Source: Rhodospirillales bacterium
GTDB lineage: Bacteria; Pseudomonadota; Alphaproteobacteria; SP197
Direction: 5' to 3'
NCBI GenBank assembly: GCA_014323865.1
Contig: JACONG010000001.1
Location: forward strand, 19,928 to 83,927
DNA: 64,000 bases
Positions 8,894-17,587 of the stretch are shown in pieces. Under the pieces are notes generated by a model. It saw nothing but the letters and a program-made list of their open reading frames with translations. It was not told where the DNA came from and searched no databases. A program made the position numbers and the translations under genes. Numbering within the stretch: the stretch's first letter is position 1; each line of letters starts with the position of its first letter.

Positions 8894-11524
8894 TCAGGCG
8901 AGCGACTTGTCGATCTTCTCGATCAGATCGGGCGACAGGCCGTCGCGGGCACGGACACGCCGGAGCTCGGCCTTCATCAGCTCCTGGCGCGCGCTGTCCT
9001 GGCGCTGCCATCGTCCCAGGGCATCGACCATACGCGCGGCGACATGGGGATTGAGCGCGTCGAGTTCGAGCAGTCGATCGGCGAGGAAGCGATATCCGGA
9101 ACCGTCCTTCTTGTGGAAGTTGACCGGGTTGCCCATCGCGAAGGCACCGACCAGAGCGTAGACTTTGTTCGGGTTCCTTATGTTGAACGCCTCGTGGCCG
9201 AGCAACGCCGCGACGCGATCGACCGCACCCGGCAGCGGTGACAGTGCCTGCACACCGAGCCATTTGTTGACCACGAGGTCGTCGTTGCGGAAGCGAACAT
9301 AGAAGTCGTCGAAGCAGGCGGCGCGTTCCGGCGCGTCGATGAGGCCGATCAGGACCAAAGCGGCCAGCCGCTCGGTCATGTTGTCGGCCCGGTCGTACTC
9401 CGCCTTCACCCGTGCGATCGCCTCGGCGTCGGCCGTCGCAGCATAGTAGGTCAGCGCGGCGCCCTTGAGTGCACGGCGGCCGGCCTGGGCGGCGTCGGGG
9501 CTGAACGGTTCGTCGCACCGGCAGGCGTTGAAGGTCGCCAGCCAGTCGTCGCGATAGCGTTGCCCCAGCGCTAGGCGCATCGCCTCACGTGCCGTGTGAA
9601 TCGCATCGACGTCGACGGTCTCCATCTGGTCGGCCAGGTAACTCTCGGCAGGCATCGACAGCGCCTGGGCCTTGGCCATGGGGTCGATCCCGCCATCGGC
9701 CAGGACTGCACCGAGCGCCTCGACGTAATGATCGTCGATCGTGGCTTCGACGCCCGACCGGATCTGCGCGACCATGTCGAGCAGAACCCTGGTGCCGTAC
9801 TGCTGGCCCGCCTCCCAGCGCGCGAAGGGATCGGTATCGTGTGCCAGAAGAAAGGCGCAGTCCTCGTCGCTCAGATCGGTCTTGAGCCGGACCGGAGCGC
9901 TGAAGCCGCGATTGAGCGACGGCACCGGCGCGGCGCCGACATTCCCGAAACGGAAGGTCATGCTGTCCGAGGTCAGATTGAGCACGTGGCTCGACGACGT
10001 CACGCCCTCAACCGTCGTCTCCATCTCGCTGCCGTTCGGCCCGATCAGGCCGACCTCGAATGGGATGTGGAGCGGTTTCTTGTCGGGCTGGCCGGGTGTC
10101 GGCGCGGTCGCCTGCGCCAGTGTCAGCTCATAACTGCGGGTGTCGGCATCATACGCACCGCTGGCCGAGATGACCGGCGTGCCGGCCTGGCTGTACCAGA
10201 GCTTGAAGTGGTTGAGATCAGCGTCGTTGGCATCCGCCATGGCAGCCACGAAGTCATCGCAGGTCACCGCCTGGCCATCGTGGCGCTCGAAGTAGAGATC
10301 CATGCCCTTGCGGAAGCCGTTGCGGCCCAGAAGGCGCTCCATCATGCGGATCACCTCGGCGCCCTTCTCATAAACGGTCGCGGTATAGAAGTTGTTGATC
10401 TCGATATAGTTTTCGGGCCGGACCGGGTGGGCCAGCGGCCCGGCATCTTCCGGAAACTGCGCCGAGCGCAGACGGCGCACGTCGTCGATCCGCTTGACGG
10501 CCCGGCTGCGCATGTCGGCGCTGAACTCCTGATCCCGGTAGACCGTCAGCCCCTCCTTCAGCGAGAGCTGGAACCAGTCGCGGCAGGTCACGCGGTCGCC
10601 CGTCCAGTTGTGGAAGTACTCGTGAGCAATGACACTCTCGATAGCGTCGTAGTCGCCGTCGGTCGCGGTCTCGGGGCTGGCCAGAACCAGCTTCGAATTG
10701 AAGATGTTGAGGCTCTTGTTCTCCATCGCTCCCATGTTGAAGTCGCCCACGGCCACGATGTTGAAGATGTCGAGGTCGTACTCCAGGCCGTAACGCTCCT
10801 CGTCCCAGCGCATGGAGCGCTTCAGCGCATCCATCGCATAGGTGCACTTCTCCTGATTGCCGTGCTCGCTCCAGATCCTGAGGTCGACGACACGGCCCGA
10901 GGCTGTCGTGAACGTGTCCTTGATCGAGCCAAGATCGCCGGCGACCAGGGCGAAGAGATAGCTCGGCTTGGGGAACGGATCGTGCCAGACCGCACGATGG
11001 CGGCCGTCGCCCAGATCGCACGCCTCGACCAGGTTGCCGTTCGACAGCAGGATCGGATAGCGCACCTTGTCGGCATCCATCGTGACCGTGTAGGTCGCCA
11101 GCACGTCGGGCCGGTCGGGATAGAAGGTGATGCGCCGGAAACCCTCGGCCTCGCACTGGGTGCAGAACATGTCCGACGAGACGTAGAGCCCCTCAAGCGC
11201 CGTGTTGGCCGCCGGCGCAATCGTCGTTTCGGTGACGAGCGTGAACGCCCGCGGCGGTTCATGAATGACCAGACCCGACGCATCGTGCCTGTAGGCGTCG
11301 GTGCCGAGCGCCTCGCCGTCGATGGCGACGGCATCGAGCGGGAGATCGTCGCCGTCGAGTCGGAACGGCCGGGTTTCGCCCTCGTGACTGGCCACCACGC
11401 ACAACTCCGCGCGCACCTTCGTGGCGTCGGGCACCAGCGTGACGTGGAGCGCAATCGTCTCCACCCGATAGTCGGGCGGCTGATAGTCGCTGAGATAGAT
11501 GGCGCGAGGCTCTTCGGTGCGCAT
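8894..11524 (-). CDS. pepN: Aminopeptidase N
   Basis: An 876-residue M1-family zinc aminopeptidase, close to the 870 residues of E. coli PepN. It removes N-terminal residues from peptides in the cytoplasm. The exopeptidase motif GAMENKSLNIFN precedes the zinc site HEYFHNW (H301, E302, H305), with the third ligand Glu about 18 residues later in KEGLTVYRDQEF. The frame is open far upstream (to 11971), but the ATG at 11524 gives MRTEEPRAIYLSDYQPPDY, the normal PepN N-terminus. It is monocistronic, flanked by a stub of another gene downstream and a separate MFS gene upstream. Confidence 0.95.
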   Translation of the reverse strand: MRTEEPRAIYLSDYQPPDYRVETIALHVTLVPDATKVRAELCVVASHEGETRPFRLDGDDLPLDAVAIDGEALGTDAYRHDASGLVIHEPPRAFTLVTETTIAPAANTALEGLYVSSDMFCTQCEAEGFRRITFYPDRPDVLATYTVTMDADKVRYPILLSNGNLVEACDLGDGRHRAVWHDPFPKPSYLFALVAGDLGSIKDTFTTASGRVVDLRIWSEHGNQEKCTYAMDALKRSMRWDEERYGLEYDLDIFNIVAVGDFNMGAMENKSLNIFNSKLVLASPETATDGDYDAIESVIAHEYFHNWTGDRVTCRDWFQLSLKEGLTVYRDQEFSADMRSRAVKRIDDVRRLRSAQFPEDAGPLAHPVRPENYIEINNFYTATVYEKGAEVIRMMERLLGRNGFRKGMDLYFERHDGQAVTCDDFVAAMADANDADLNHFKLWYSQAGTPVISASGAYDADTRSYELTLAQATAPTPGQPDKKPLHIPFEVGLIGPNGSEMETTVEGVTSSSHVLNLTSDSMTFRFGNVGAAPVPSLNRGFSAPVRLKTDLSDEDCAFLLAHDTDPFARWEAGQQYGTRVLLDMVAQIRSGVEATIDDHYVEALGAVLADGGIDPMAKAQALSMPAESYLADQMETVDVDAIHTAREAMRLALGQRYRDDWLATFNACRCDEPFSPDAAQAGRRALKGAALTYYAATADAEAIARVKAEYDRADNMTERLAALVLIGLIDAPERAACFDDFYVRFRNDDLVVNKWLGVQALSPLPGAVDRVAALLGHEAFNIRNPNKVYALVGAFAMGNPVNFHKKDGSGYRFLADRLLELDALNPHVAARMVDALGRWQRQDSARQELMKAELRRVRARDGLSPDLIEKIDKSLA

Positions 11525-11706
11525 GGTCGGTCCTTTTTGGTTCTGTGCATCCTGTCCGATTCGGGGGAGACACGCCAAACGAAAGGCCATCAGGCTCCGA
11601 CATTCCCGGATGCCGGGTGGCCCGCCTTCCCGGGCGGTTTTCCGGTGTCGCGGCGATGCTGGTCTACGCCTGGTCCGCCCGCCACCTGCCGCAGGGCATG
11701 TGACGA

Positions 11707-12933
11707 CTAGCCGCGTGTGGCCTGGAGCCGTGCCAGCGGCTTCTCGTCGATCGGGATGTGCAGGATGGCGGCGACAAGGCCGAGACCAGCGCTGATCCAC
11801 CAGACGATGTCGTAGGAGCCGGTGGTATCGTAGAGCCAGCCGGCGAGCCAGACGCCGACGAAACTGCCAAGCTGATGGCTCACGAAGACGATGCCGAAGA
11901 GTGTGGCCATCCAGCGCACGCCGAAGATCTGGGCCACCAGCCCTGTCGTGAGCGGGACCGTGGCGAGCCACAGGAAACCCATGCCGGCCGCAAAGGCATA
12001 GATCGTGAACTCGGTCCTGGGCGCCAGCATCAGGGCCACAACGAAGATCGACCGGACGAAATAAATCCAGGCAAGGCTGTAGCGCTTGGACCAGCGCTGC
12101 CCCGCCGCGCCCGCCGCCAGCGATCCCAGAATGTTGCAGCCGCCGACGATCGCAATGGCCACGGCCGCAACGGTCGGCGCCAGACCCAGGCCGGTGACAT
12201 AGGCGGGGAAATGGATGGTGATGAAGGCAATCTGGAAACCACAGACGAAGAAGCCGAGCGTGAGCAACACGTATCCGCGGTGTGCGGCGGCTTCACGGAG
12301 GGCCTCGACCATCTTCTGGTCGCTCGCGACCTCGCCGACACCGGCCGAGCTGCGCGGCAGGATAAACGCCAGAGGAATCATGACCAGCGCCGCTGCGGAC
12401 AAGGCGAGCAGCGCACCCTGCCAGCCGAACATGTCGATCGCAAATTGGGCGTTGGGCGAGAACACGACCTGGCCGAACGAACCCGCCGCGGTGCCAAGGC
12501 CAAGCACGAGCGACCGCTTCTCCGGTCCGACAACACGCGCCATCGCTGCCATGGCCAGCGAAAACGTGGTGAAAGCAATGCCGAGACCGACCACAACGCC
12601 GGCGGTGACGTGGAACAGCCATCCCGCCTCCACCACTGACATCGCCCAGTTGCCGAAGGCGTAGAGCACCGAACCGAAGATGATCACGCGCGCCGGGCCG
12701 AAGCGGTCGGCAATGGCGCCGGCGACCGGAACGCCGAGGCCCCAAAGCAGGTTCTGGATCGCGAGCGCAATGGAGAAGGTCTCGCGGCTCCACATACGCG
12801 CCTCTGTTATCGGCTCGAGGAAAAGGCCGTAGACCGAACGAATCCCGAAGCCGATCATCGCGATGGCGCAGCCCGCGGCGATCACCATCAGCGGCGTGCG
12901 CCATGTCGAGGCAGTGGGCTCGGTATGGGTCAT
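11707..12933 (-). CDS. MFS transporter (monocarboxylate/oxalate:formate-type)
   Basis: A 408-residue, twelve-helix MFS protein. It resembles the OFA/monocarboxylate branch: FGIRSVYGLFLEPI in helix 1 and the motif IADRFGPARVIIFG after helix 2, with a long central loop near residue 200. It probably imports an organic anion, but the substrate is inferred from family resemblance only. It is transcribed in the same direction as pepN, 182 bp upstream of it, with no conserved link between them. Confidence 0.8.
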   Translation of the reverse strand: MTHTEPTASTWRTPLMVIAAGCAIAMIGFGIRSVYGLFLEPITEARMWSRETFSIALAIQNLLWGLGVPVAGAIADRFGPARVIIFGSVLYAFGNWAMSVVEAGWLFHVTAGVVVGLGIAFTTFSLAMAAMARVVGPEKRSLVLGLGTAAGSFGQVVFSPNAQFAIDMFGWQGALLALSAAALVMIPLAFILPRSSAGVGEVASDQKMVEALREAAAHRGYVLLTLGFFVCGFQIAFITIHFPAYVTGLGLAPTVAAVAIAIVGGCNILGSLAAGAAGQRWSKRYSLAWIYFVRSIFVVALMLAPRTEFTIYAFAAGMGFLWLATVPLTTGLVAQIFGVRWMATLFGIVFVSHQLGSFVGVWLAGWLYDTTGSYDIVWWISAGLGLVAAILHIPIDEKPLARLQATRG

Positions 12934-13030
12934 GTCAGGATGCTTTCGGGCTGCAGTGCAGAAACGGTTGCCATCCTATCCGGTCAGACGGCCGAGGAAA
13001 GAACCCGGTTGTCCCGCTGCAACCGGCCGT

Positions 13031-13243
13031 TCAGCCGTCCAGAAGCTTCTTGAACGCGCGGCCGACGAAGCGCACCGGATGTTCTCCGGCCGGTCGCTCG
13101 GCGGCCATCTGCTTCATCGCGCGCGCCTTCTGCTCAATCACAGGCCTGGCGTTCTCGTCATAGAGCCGCTTGACGCCGGCCTTGACCCGGGGGTTCGTGG
13201 CGGCGTGCCGTGCGGCGGTCATGAGGAGGCGGCGCAAGAGCAT
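13031..13243 (-). CDS. Small basic conserved-looking protein, 70 aa
   Basis: A 70-residue lysine/arginine-rich helical protein (opening MLLRRLLMTAARHAAT, ending FVGRAFKKLLDG). I do not recognise a named family. Codon use matches its neighbours, and it sits 5 bp after the DUF6445 gene on the same strand, which suggests co-transcription. No signal peptide or membrane helix is evident. It could be a small DNA- or membrane-surface-binding protein, but that is a guess. Confidence 0.55.
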   Translation of the reverse strand: MLLRRLLMTAARHAATNPRVKAGVKRLYDENARPVIEQKARAMKQMAAERPAGEHPVRFVGRAFKKLLDG

Positions 13244-13248
13244 GGTGA

Positions 13249-13899
13249 TCAGATCGGTGGAACGATGTCGGTGTTCAAGGCATTGGGCCCCGGTTTGAAG
13301 AAGAGCAGCAGGACCAGGCGGCCGTTCTCAACGCTGTCGCCAAAGCCGTCACCGCTGGAATGCCAGAACCACGGCCGGAACAGGATGCAACGGTTGAACT
13401 TCAACGGGAGCGTGAAGGAGTGCTCCCACTCCTCCATGTTTTCACCCTTGGCGGGATCGAGCACGTCGATCAGGGCGTCGCGCGGCGTCGGCTTGCCGTA
13501 GAGGCGCTGGGCCTCCTCGTCGTTGATCGGCGCGCGATCGCTGCCGGTCCTTTTGTGGATGAAGAAATCCGTCCCGCCCTGCCAGTCCTCGTCACGGCTG
13601 AGCCCGATGATCCCGGCCCAGGCCGCGCCGGGATCGCAGTGCACCCGGCCCGACGGGCGCGGATCATCGGCCAGAGTTACGCGGACACAGCCGTGGGACT
13701 GCCCCAGCGCGACAAGCTGCTGACCCAGAATGTTCGAGAACATCGCCTCGTGATTGGGCCAGGCCATGGATTGCCGCGAGTTGCGGCCCTGGTAGTAGAC
13801 TCCCTTCGGGGCCGGCGGGAAGTCGAGCCCGAGGGCCGTCCGGCGCGCCGCCGCCGGATTGTCGAAGAAGTCGTCGACGATCATGCAGGAGGACTTCAT
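13249..13899 (-). CDS. DUF6445 family protein (2-oxoglutarate oxygenase-like)
   Basis: A 216-residue protein matching the DUF6445 pattern. The N-terminus MIVDDFFDNPAAARRTAL is followed by an HxD element (VHCDPGAAWAG, about residues 86-96). A distal histidine is in FRPWFWHSSGDG and an arginine in ENGRLVLLLFF. These are arranged like the Fe(II)/2-oxoglutarate oxygenase triad and its co-substrate arginine. Enzymatic activity is inferred from that layout, not shown. An alternative start (MIVDD) is five codons later. It begins 7 bp from the aldo/keto reductase remnant and ends 5 bp before the 70-aa gene. Confidence 0.7.
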   Translation of the reverse strand: MKSSCMIVDDFFDNPAAARRTALGLDFPPAPKGVYYQGRNSRQSMAWPNHEAMFSNILGQQLVALGQSHGCVRVTLADDPRPSGRVHCDPGAAWAGIIGLSRDEDWQGGTDFFIHKRTGSDRAPINDEEAQRLYGKPTPRDALIDVLDPAKGENMEEWEHSFTLPLKFNRCILFRPWFWHSSGDGFGDSVENGRLVLLLFFKPGPNALNTDIVPPI

Positions 13900-13905
13900 C
13901 GGCGG

Positions 13906-14133
13906 TCAGCGCCCCACGATATCGGAGATGTCGTTGATTTCGTCGGGCGTCATCGGCCAAGCCGTGACCGCGGCCGCATTGGCCTTCGCCTGCTTCGGCC
14001 TGGTCGCACCGCAGATCACGGTCGAGACGACCTCGTGGCTCGCAAGCCAGCCGATGGCCAGCTCGAGCGTGTTGCAGCCCATGCCCGCGAGCGACACGTA
14101 GAGACCCGACTCACCGAAGGTGCGGAATTCCAT
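13906..14133 (-). pseudogene. Aldo/keto reductase collapsed by internal deletion
   Basis: The first 23 residues (MEFRTFGESGLYVSLAGMGC...) are the canonical start of an aldo/keto reductase. They run in frame straight into its last ~53 residues (LAIGWLASHEVVSTVICGAT, then RPKQAKANAAAVTAWPM). A normal family member is about 310-330 residues; here the whole catalytic barrel, with Asp, Tyr, Lys and His, is absent. The frame and both ends are intact, so the locus looks like a clean in-frame deletion. The residual 75-residue product cannot be an enzyme. Confidence 0.8.
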
Positions 14134-14243
14134 GATCTGATCCCCGTCTGGCAGGGCGCATCCTAGAGCATTGGACGCGACGATTGAATCGCCGGATGCG
14201 GGGTGACAGGCCTCGTGCGTGAATCCGCTCTGCATCCAGGGAC

Positions 14244-14510
14244 TCAGAGCATCAGGTTCGTTCGCTGTGTCGCGAAACCCATGATGCTGACCAGCAAGGT
14301 TACCGACAGAACCACGATTCCGGGGCTGTCGCGGCCCAGTTCGACCGGGCGATCGGTGAACCGGCCGATTGCGAGCACGGCCGGGATCGTGAGCGCGATG
14401 GTCGCCAGCGCCGGACCGAGGCAGATGTTGACCGCGCGCTGCAGGAGATTGTGGCGGGCCGACGTGAATCGCGGTGAGGCCCTCCGGCGTATCGTGAGGC
14501 TCTTCATCAT
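14244..14510 (-). pseudogene. C-terminal remnant of a Ca2+/H+ antiporter (CAX family)
   Basis: An 88-codon frame whose middle reads LGPALATIALTIPAVLAIG, then LLVSIMGFATQRTNLML. This is close to the C-terminal c2-type repeat of CAX antiporters (ALATIGLTIPAV and LVSxLTFGTGRTN). The first ten helices are missing, and so are the final residues after RTN. ATG codons at 14510 and 14507 could start translation, but the product would hold at most two helices. Likely a dead fragment. Confidence 0.65.
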
Positions 14511-14612
14511 TCGTCCCCTTCCTCGCCGACCAGGCAGAACCGATCGCGCGGGATTGCGCAACGTCCGGGTCCTGACGGTTGCCGCCACGGTCACACCGCG
14601 ATAGGTCGGTGC

Positions 14613-15242
14613 ATGGCCGAGGACTTCCCCGTCAACCACGATCTGCGCGCCGCGATGGCGCAGCGGCTCGACGCGTTCAAGTGCCAGCCGCAGGAAGATG
14701 AGGGTCTCAAGCGTGCGGCCGTCACCATGACAGTGATTTCCGACAGCAGGGGACGGGGCGCCTTCATCCTGACGCGGCGTGCGCCGCGCATGAACCGCCA
14801 CGCGGGCCAATGGGCGCTGCCGGGTGGCCGCCTCGACCCGGGCGAAACACCGGAAGAGGCAGCGCTGCGCGAGCTCGAAGAAGAGGTCAATCTCTCGCTA
14901 CCGCCCGACGCGGTGCTCGGCCGACTCGACGACTACCCGACCCGTTCGGGTTATCTGATCACACCGGTGGTGATCTGGGCGGGCGAGCGGGTCGAACTCG
15001 TGCCCAATCCCGACGAGGTTGCCTCGATCCATCGTGTACGGTTCTCGATCCTCTTCCGTCCGGGATCGCCCGAGTTCGTCGAGATCCCCGAAAGCGACCG
15101 CCCTGTTATCCGCATGCCCATGCTGGGCAGCAAGATCCATGCGCCGACCGCCGCGGTGATGTACCAGTTCCGCGAGGTCGCCCTGGCCGGACGCGACACG
15201 CGCGTCGCCCATCTCGAACAACCTGTCTTCGCCTGGAAGTGA
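14613..15242 (+). CDS. Nudix hydrolase, CoA pyrophosphatase type
   Basis: A 209-residue Nudix enzyme. The box GRLDPGETPEEAALRELEEE lies at residues 72-91 and matches GX5EX7REUXEE, with Asn in the position usually held by Gly. The preceding RAPRMNRHAGQWALPGG corresponds to the NuCoA signature of CoA pyrophosphatases (NudL/Nudt7), suggesting cleavage of CoA or derivatives to 4'-phosphopantetheine and 3',5'-ADP. Length and position of the motif are normal for that group. The stop is followed directly by the Pmp3-like remnant. Confidence 0.85.
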   Translation: MAEDFPVNHDLRAAMAQRLDAFKCQPQEDEGLKRAAVTMTVISDSRGRGAFILTRRAPRMNRHAGQWALPGGRLDPGETPEEAALRELEEEVNLSLPPDAVLGRLDDYPTRSGYLITPVVIWAGERVELVPNPDEVASIHRVRFSILFRPGSPEFVEIPESDRPVIRMPMLGSKIHAPTAAVMYQFREVALAGRDTRVAHLEQPVFAWK

Positions 15243-15410
15243 ATCGCTGTCGATATCCTTCGCATCTTTCTGACCGTCGGCCTCAGGCTCCATTTCTGGC
15301 TCAACATCATCCTGCTGACTGTGCCGGGCTATGGGCTCGGCTTGATCCATGGCACCTGGATCATCGCGACCAGGCGCGCAGGTCGAGGGACAGTCGTGGG
15401 GGCAGGCGCT
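15243..15410 (+). pseudogene. Pmp3/YqaE-type membrane protein remnant with internal deletion
   Basis: Read in frame from 15249: VDILRIFLTVGLRLHFWLN, then IILLTVPGYGLGLIHGTWII. Pmp3/YqaE proteolipids read DILRIxLAIxLPPLGVFLQVGLxxHFWLNILLTLLGYIPGIIHAxWII. About eleven residues of helix 1 (LPPLGVFLQ) are missing, while both ends remain. No ATG, GTG or TTG exists at the expected place in this frame. It directly follows the Nudix stop codon. A broken gene is the best explanation. Confidence 0.6.
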
Positions 15411-15495
15411 GTAGCCGATCCGAACTCCGCCCTGGGGCAAGGCTTCCTCACATTTCCAGGGTCAGCACGCCACCGTCGAGCGGCAGGGCTTCTCT

Positions 15496-16377
15496 TCACC
15501 AGGCCAGCAGCGGCATCACACCACGGGGCCGAACATTCTGCTCGGCACAGGCCTGTGCCACGCGATCGTGCGGCGGTGCCGTATCGGACGCAATACCCCA
15601 GGTGTGGGCGGGCAGCCCCCCAGTGATCCAGACCGAGTCGATCCCGGCCTGCTGCGCACCGACGATGTCGGTTTCGATGCCATCTCCGACCGCCAGAATG
15701 CGCTCGGGCGGCACGTCGCCCATCAGAGCGCGACAACGGCGGTAGACCGCCGGGCAGGGTTTGCCTTCCTGCCGCATCGCACCGCCGCGCGCCTGCCAGT
15801 CCCCGGCGATCGCGCCCGCACATATCTCCCGCTTCTCGCCGCGCAGCACGGACTTGTCGGGATTGGCGGAGACCAGCGGCAGACCGGCCCGGAAGGCGGG
15901 TTCGATCTCAGGCCATATGTCATCCAGCGTTTCACCGCTTTCGCGAATGCCACAGCACAGCACGAACTCGGCGTCACCGATGTCGGCGACACGTTCGTAG
16001 TCGAGCCCGTCGAGCAGGATCGCATCGTTCTCCGTGCCGACGTGGTAGTAACGGCAGCCGAGCGCCGCGAACCAGGGGTCGCTCCGTTCCTCCATCTCCA
16101 ACCTCAGGGCGAGGCCGGCGGTCATGATGGCGTCCCAGGCGTTGTCCGGCACGCCCATGCGCGCGATCTGGCCCTTGACCGGCACATCCGTGCGCGGCGC
16201 GTTCGACAGCAGCACGATCCGTCCGCCGCGCTCGCGGAAACGGACGAGAGCCTCGACGGCTGACGGGTAGGCCACTATCCCGTTGTGCAGACAACCCCAG
16301 AGGTCGACCAGGACGCCGTCGTAGTCGTCGGCGATCTCGGCGAGACCAGAGATCAGGGGAACGGACGCAGTGATCAT
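15496..16377 (-). CDS. TIGR01459-type HAD class IIA hydrolase
   Basis: A 293-residue haloacid-dehalogenase superfamily protein of the class IIA (NagD-like) subgroup. Motif I is VLVDLWGCLHNG (nucleophile Asp near residue 25, with Trp where most HADs have the second Asp, as is usual in this family). Motif II is VLLSNAPR, and motif III/IV is ILAVGDGIETDIVGAQQAGI. It presumably removes phosphate from a small metabolite; the substrate is unknown. It stands between two unrelated minus-strand genes with short gaps. Confidence 0.85.
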   Translation of the reverse strand: MITASVPLISGLAEIADDYDGVLVDLWGCLHNGIVAYPSAVEALVRFRERGGRIVLLSNAPRTDVPVKGQIARMGVPDNAWDAIMTAGLALRLEMEERSDPWFAALGCRYYHVGTENDAILLDGLDYERVADIGDAEFVLCCGIRESGETLDDIWPEIEPAFRAGLPLVSANPDKSVLRGEKREICAGAIAGDWQARGGAMRQEGKPCPAVYRRCRALMGDVPPERILAVGDGIETDIVGAQQAGIDSVWITGGLPAHTWGIASDTAPPHDRVAQACAEQNVRPRGVMPLLAW

Positions 16378-16423
16378 GACAACGGTCCGGGCTCAGCCGG
16401 GGCGTCCTGACACGGTGTGCGCT

Positions 16424-17587
16424 TCAGGGCAAGGACCGGAGATCGAGCAGGGCCGTCACGGCGCGAACCATGGCGATCTGCCCCGCGACGCCCGTGGCCT
16501 CGGACTCGATGTGGGAGAAACCGGGCACGACGAACAGCGTGCTTCCCGGCACGGCCTCAGCCAGGCGCACGCTTTCCTCGCAGGGCACGATCGGATCGGC
16601 ATCGCCGTGAACCAGGATGATCTTGCCTTCGAGCCCGGAGAGGTCGTGCAGGATGGGCGAGACCGCCATCATGCCTGCCCGCAGGCTCGGATCGAGGTCC
16701 GCCAGCAAGGGCTCGACGCGGGCCGGGTCCGTGTTGGCCGCGAACGCCAGCAATGCGCGCGCATCCGGCTGCAGCACTGCCATGACCGCCGCGATCTCGG
16801 TCAGCGATGGTGTGCCCTCCACGTAGGCATCGCGAGCAAGCGAGTCGAGCGTCCATCGATCTTCGGGGGAGGAGACCAGCGGCGCGTTGGCGAGGAGCAG
16901 GATCCACCGGGCGCGCGGATCCGGCTCGCCGATCCGGGCATCCGCTCCGGCGCCGATCGCACCGGTCGTCGTGAACCGCACCACCGACAGGGCGTCGTAG
17001 TAACCGCCGAGTCCGAGGTAGGCATCCACGAGGTCACCGCGGTCACCCGCGAGCGCAACGAGCGCGGGTCCCTGGCCGTAGGAGATCGCGACCACGACAG
17101 TCGGAAGCTCTGCCTGGCGGGCAACGGGTACAACATGATCAATGACCGATGCGAGCACCGCTGCGTCGGCGGCGTCGGTCCGGAAGCGTGTGGCACCGGG
17201 AAGCTCCGGCACCACGGTGCGAAAGCCTGAGCCTGCGAGAACTCCAGCCACGGCAATGACTCGTTCGTCATCGCGGCCTGCCGGCGTCAGCCCCGGCACG
17301 AGGACAAGCACCGCTGTTGCTTCATCGGGTTCGTAAACGTCAAACGCCAGCACGCCGTCGTCGACAGTCAGCATCACGTCTCGCCGCTCGATGGTGTCCG
17401 GGACGACACCGGGCGCTGCGGTGAGCAAGCCGCCCAGAACCGTGACCGACTCGCCATGGCGCAGCCAGATGGAACCGGCGGCGAGCAGAAACAGGACGAC
17501 AACAACGGCCAGGGCCAGGAAGACGCAGCGCCATTTGCCCCGATCTCGCGGCCGACGATACAACGTCAGCCTTCGGCGGCGAGGCAT
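16424..17587 (-). CDS. Membrane-anchored alpha/beta hydrolase
   Basis: A 387-residue protein with a basic N-terminus and one membrane helix (about residues 20-40, CVFLALAVVVVLFLLAAGS), so the hydrolase domain is probably periplasmic. The nucleophile elbow is AISYGQGPA, the acid lies in VHGDADPIVP, and the histidine in VPGFSHIES, a complete Ser-Asp-His set. The elbow lacks the first Gly of GxSxG. The ATG at 17587 is chosen because the open frame further upstream overlaps the ammonia-lyase gene. The remaining overlap with that gene's 3' end is 22 bp, suggesting co-transcription. Substrate unknown. Confidence 0.75.
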   Translation of the reverse strand: MPRRRRLTLYRRPRDRGKWRCVFLALAVVVVLFLLAAGSIWLRHGESVTVLGGLLTAAPGVVPDTIERRDVMLTVDDGVLAFDVYEPDEATAVLVLVPGLTPAGRDDERVIAVAGVLAGSGFRTVVPELPGATRFRTDAADAAVLASVIDHVVPVARQAELPTVVVAISYGQGPALVALAGDRGDLVDAYLGLGGYYDALSVVRFTTTGAIGAGADARIGEPDPRARWILLLANAPLVSSPEDRWTLDSLARDAYVEGTPSLTEIAAVMAVLQPDARALLAFAANTDPARVEPLLADLDPSLRAGMMAVSPILHDLSGLEGKIILVHGDADPIVPCEESVRLAEAVPGSTLFVVPGFSHIESEATGVAGQIAMVRAVTALLDLRSLP

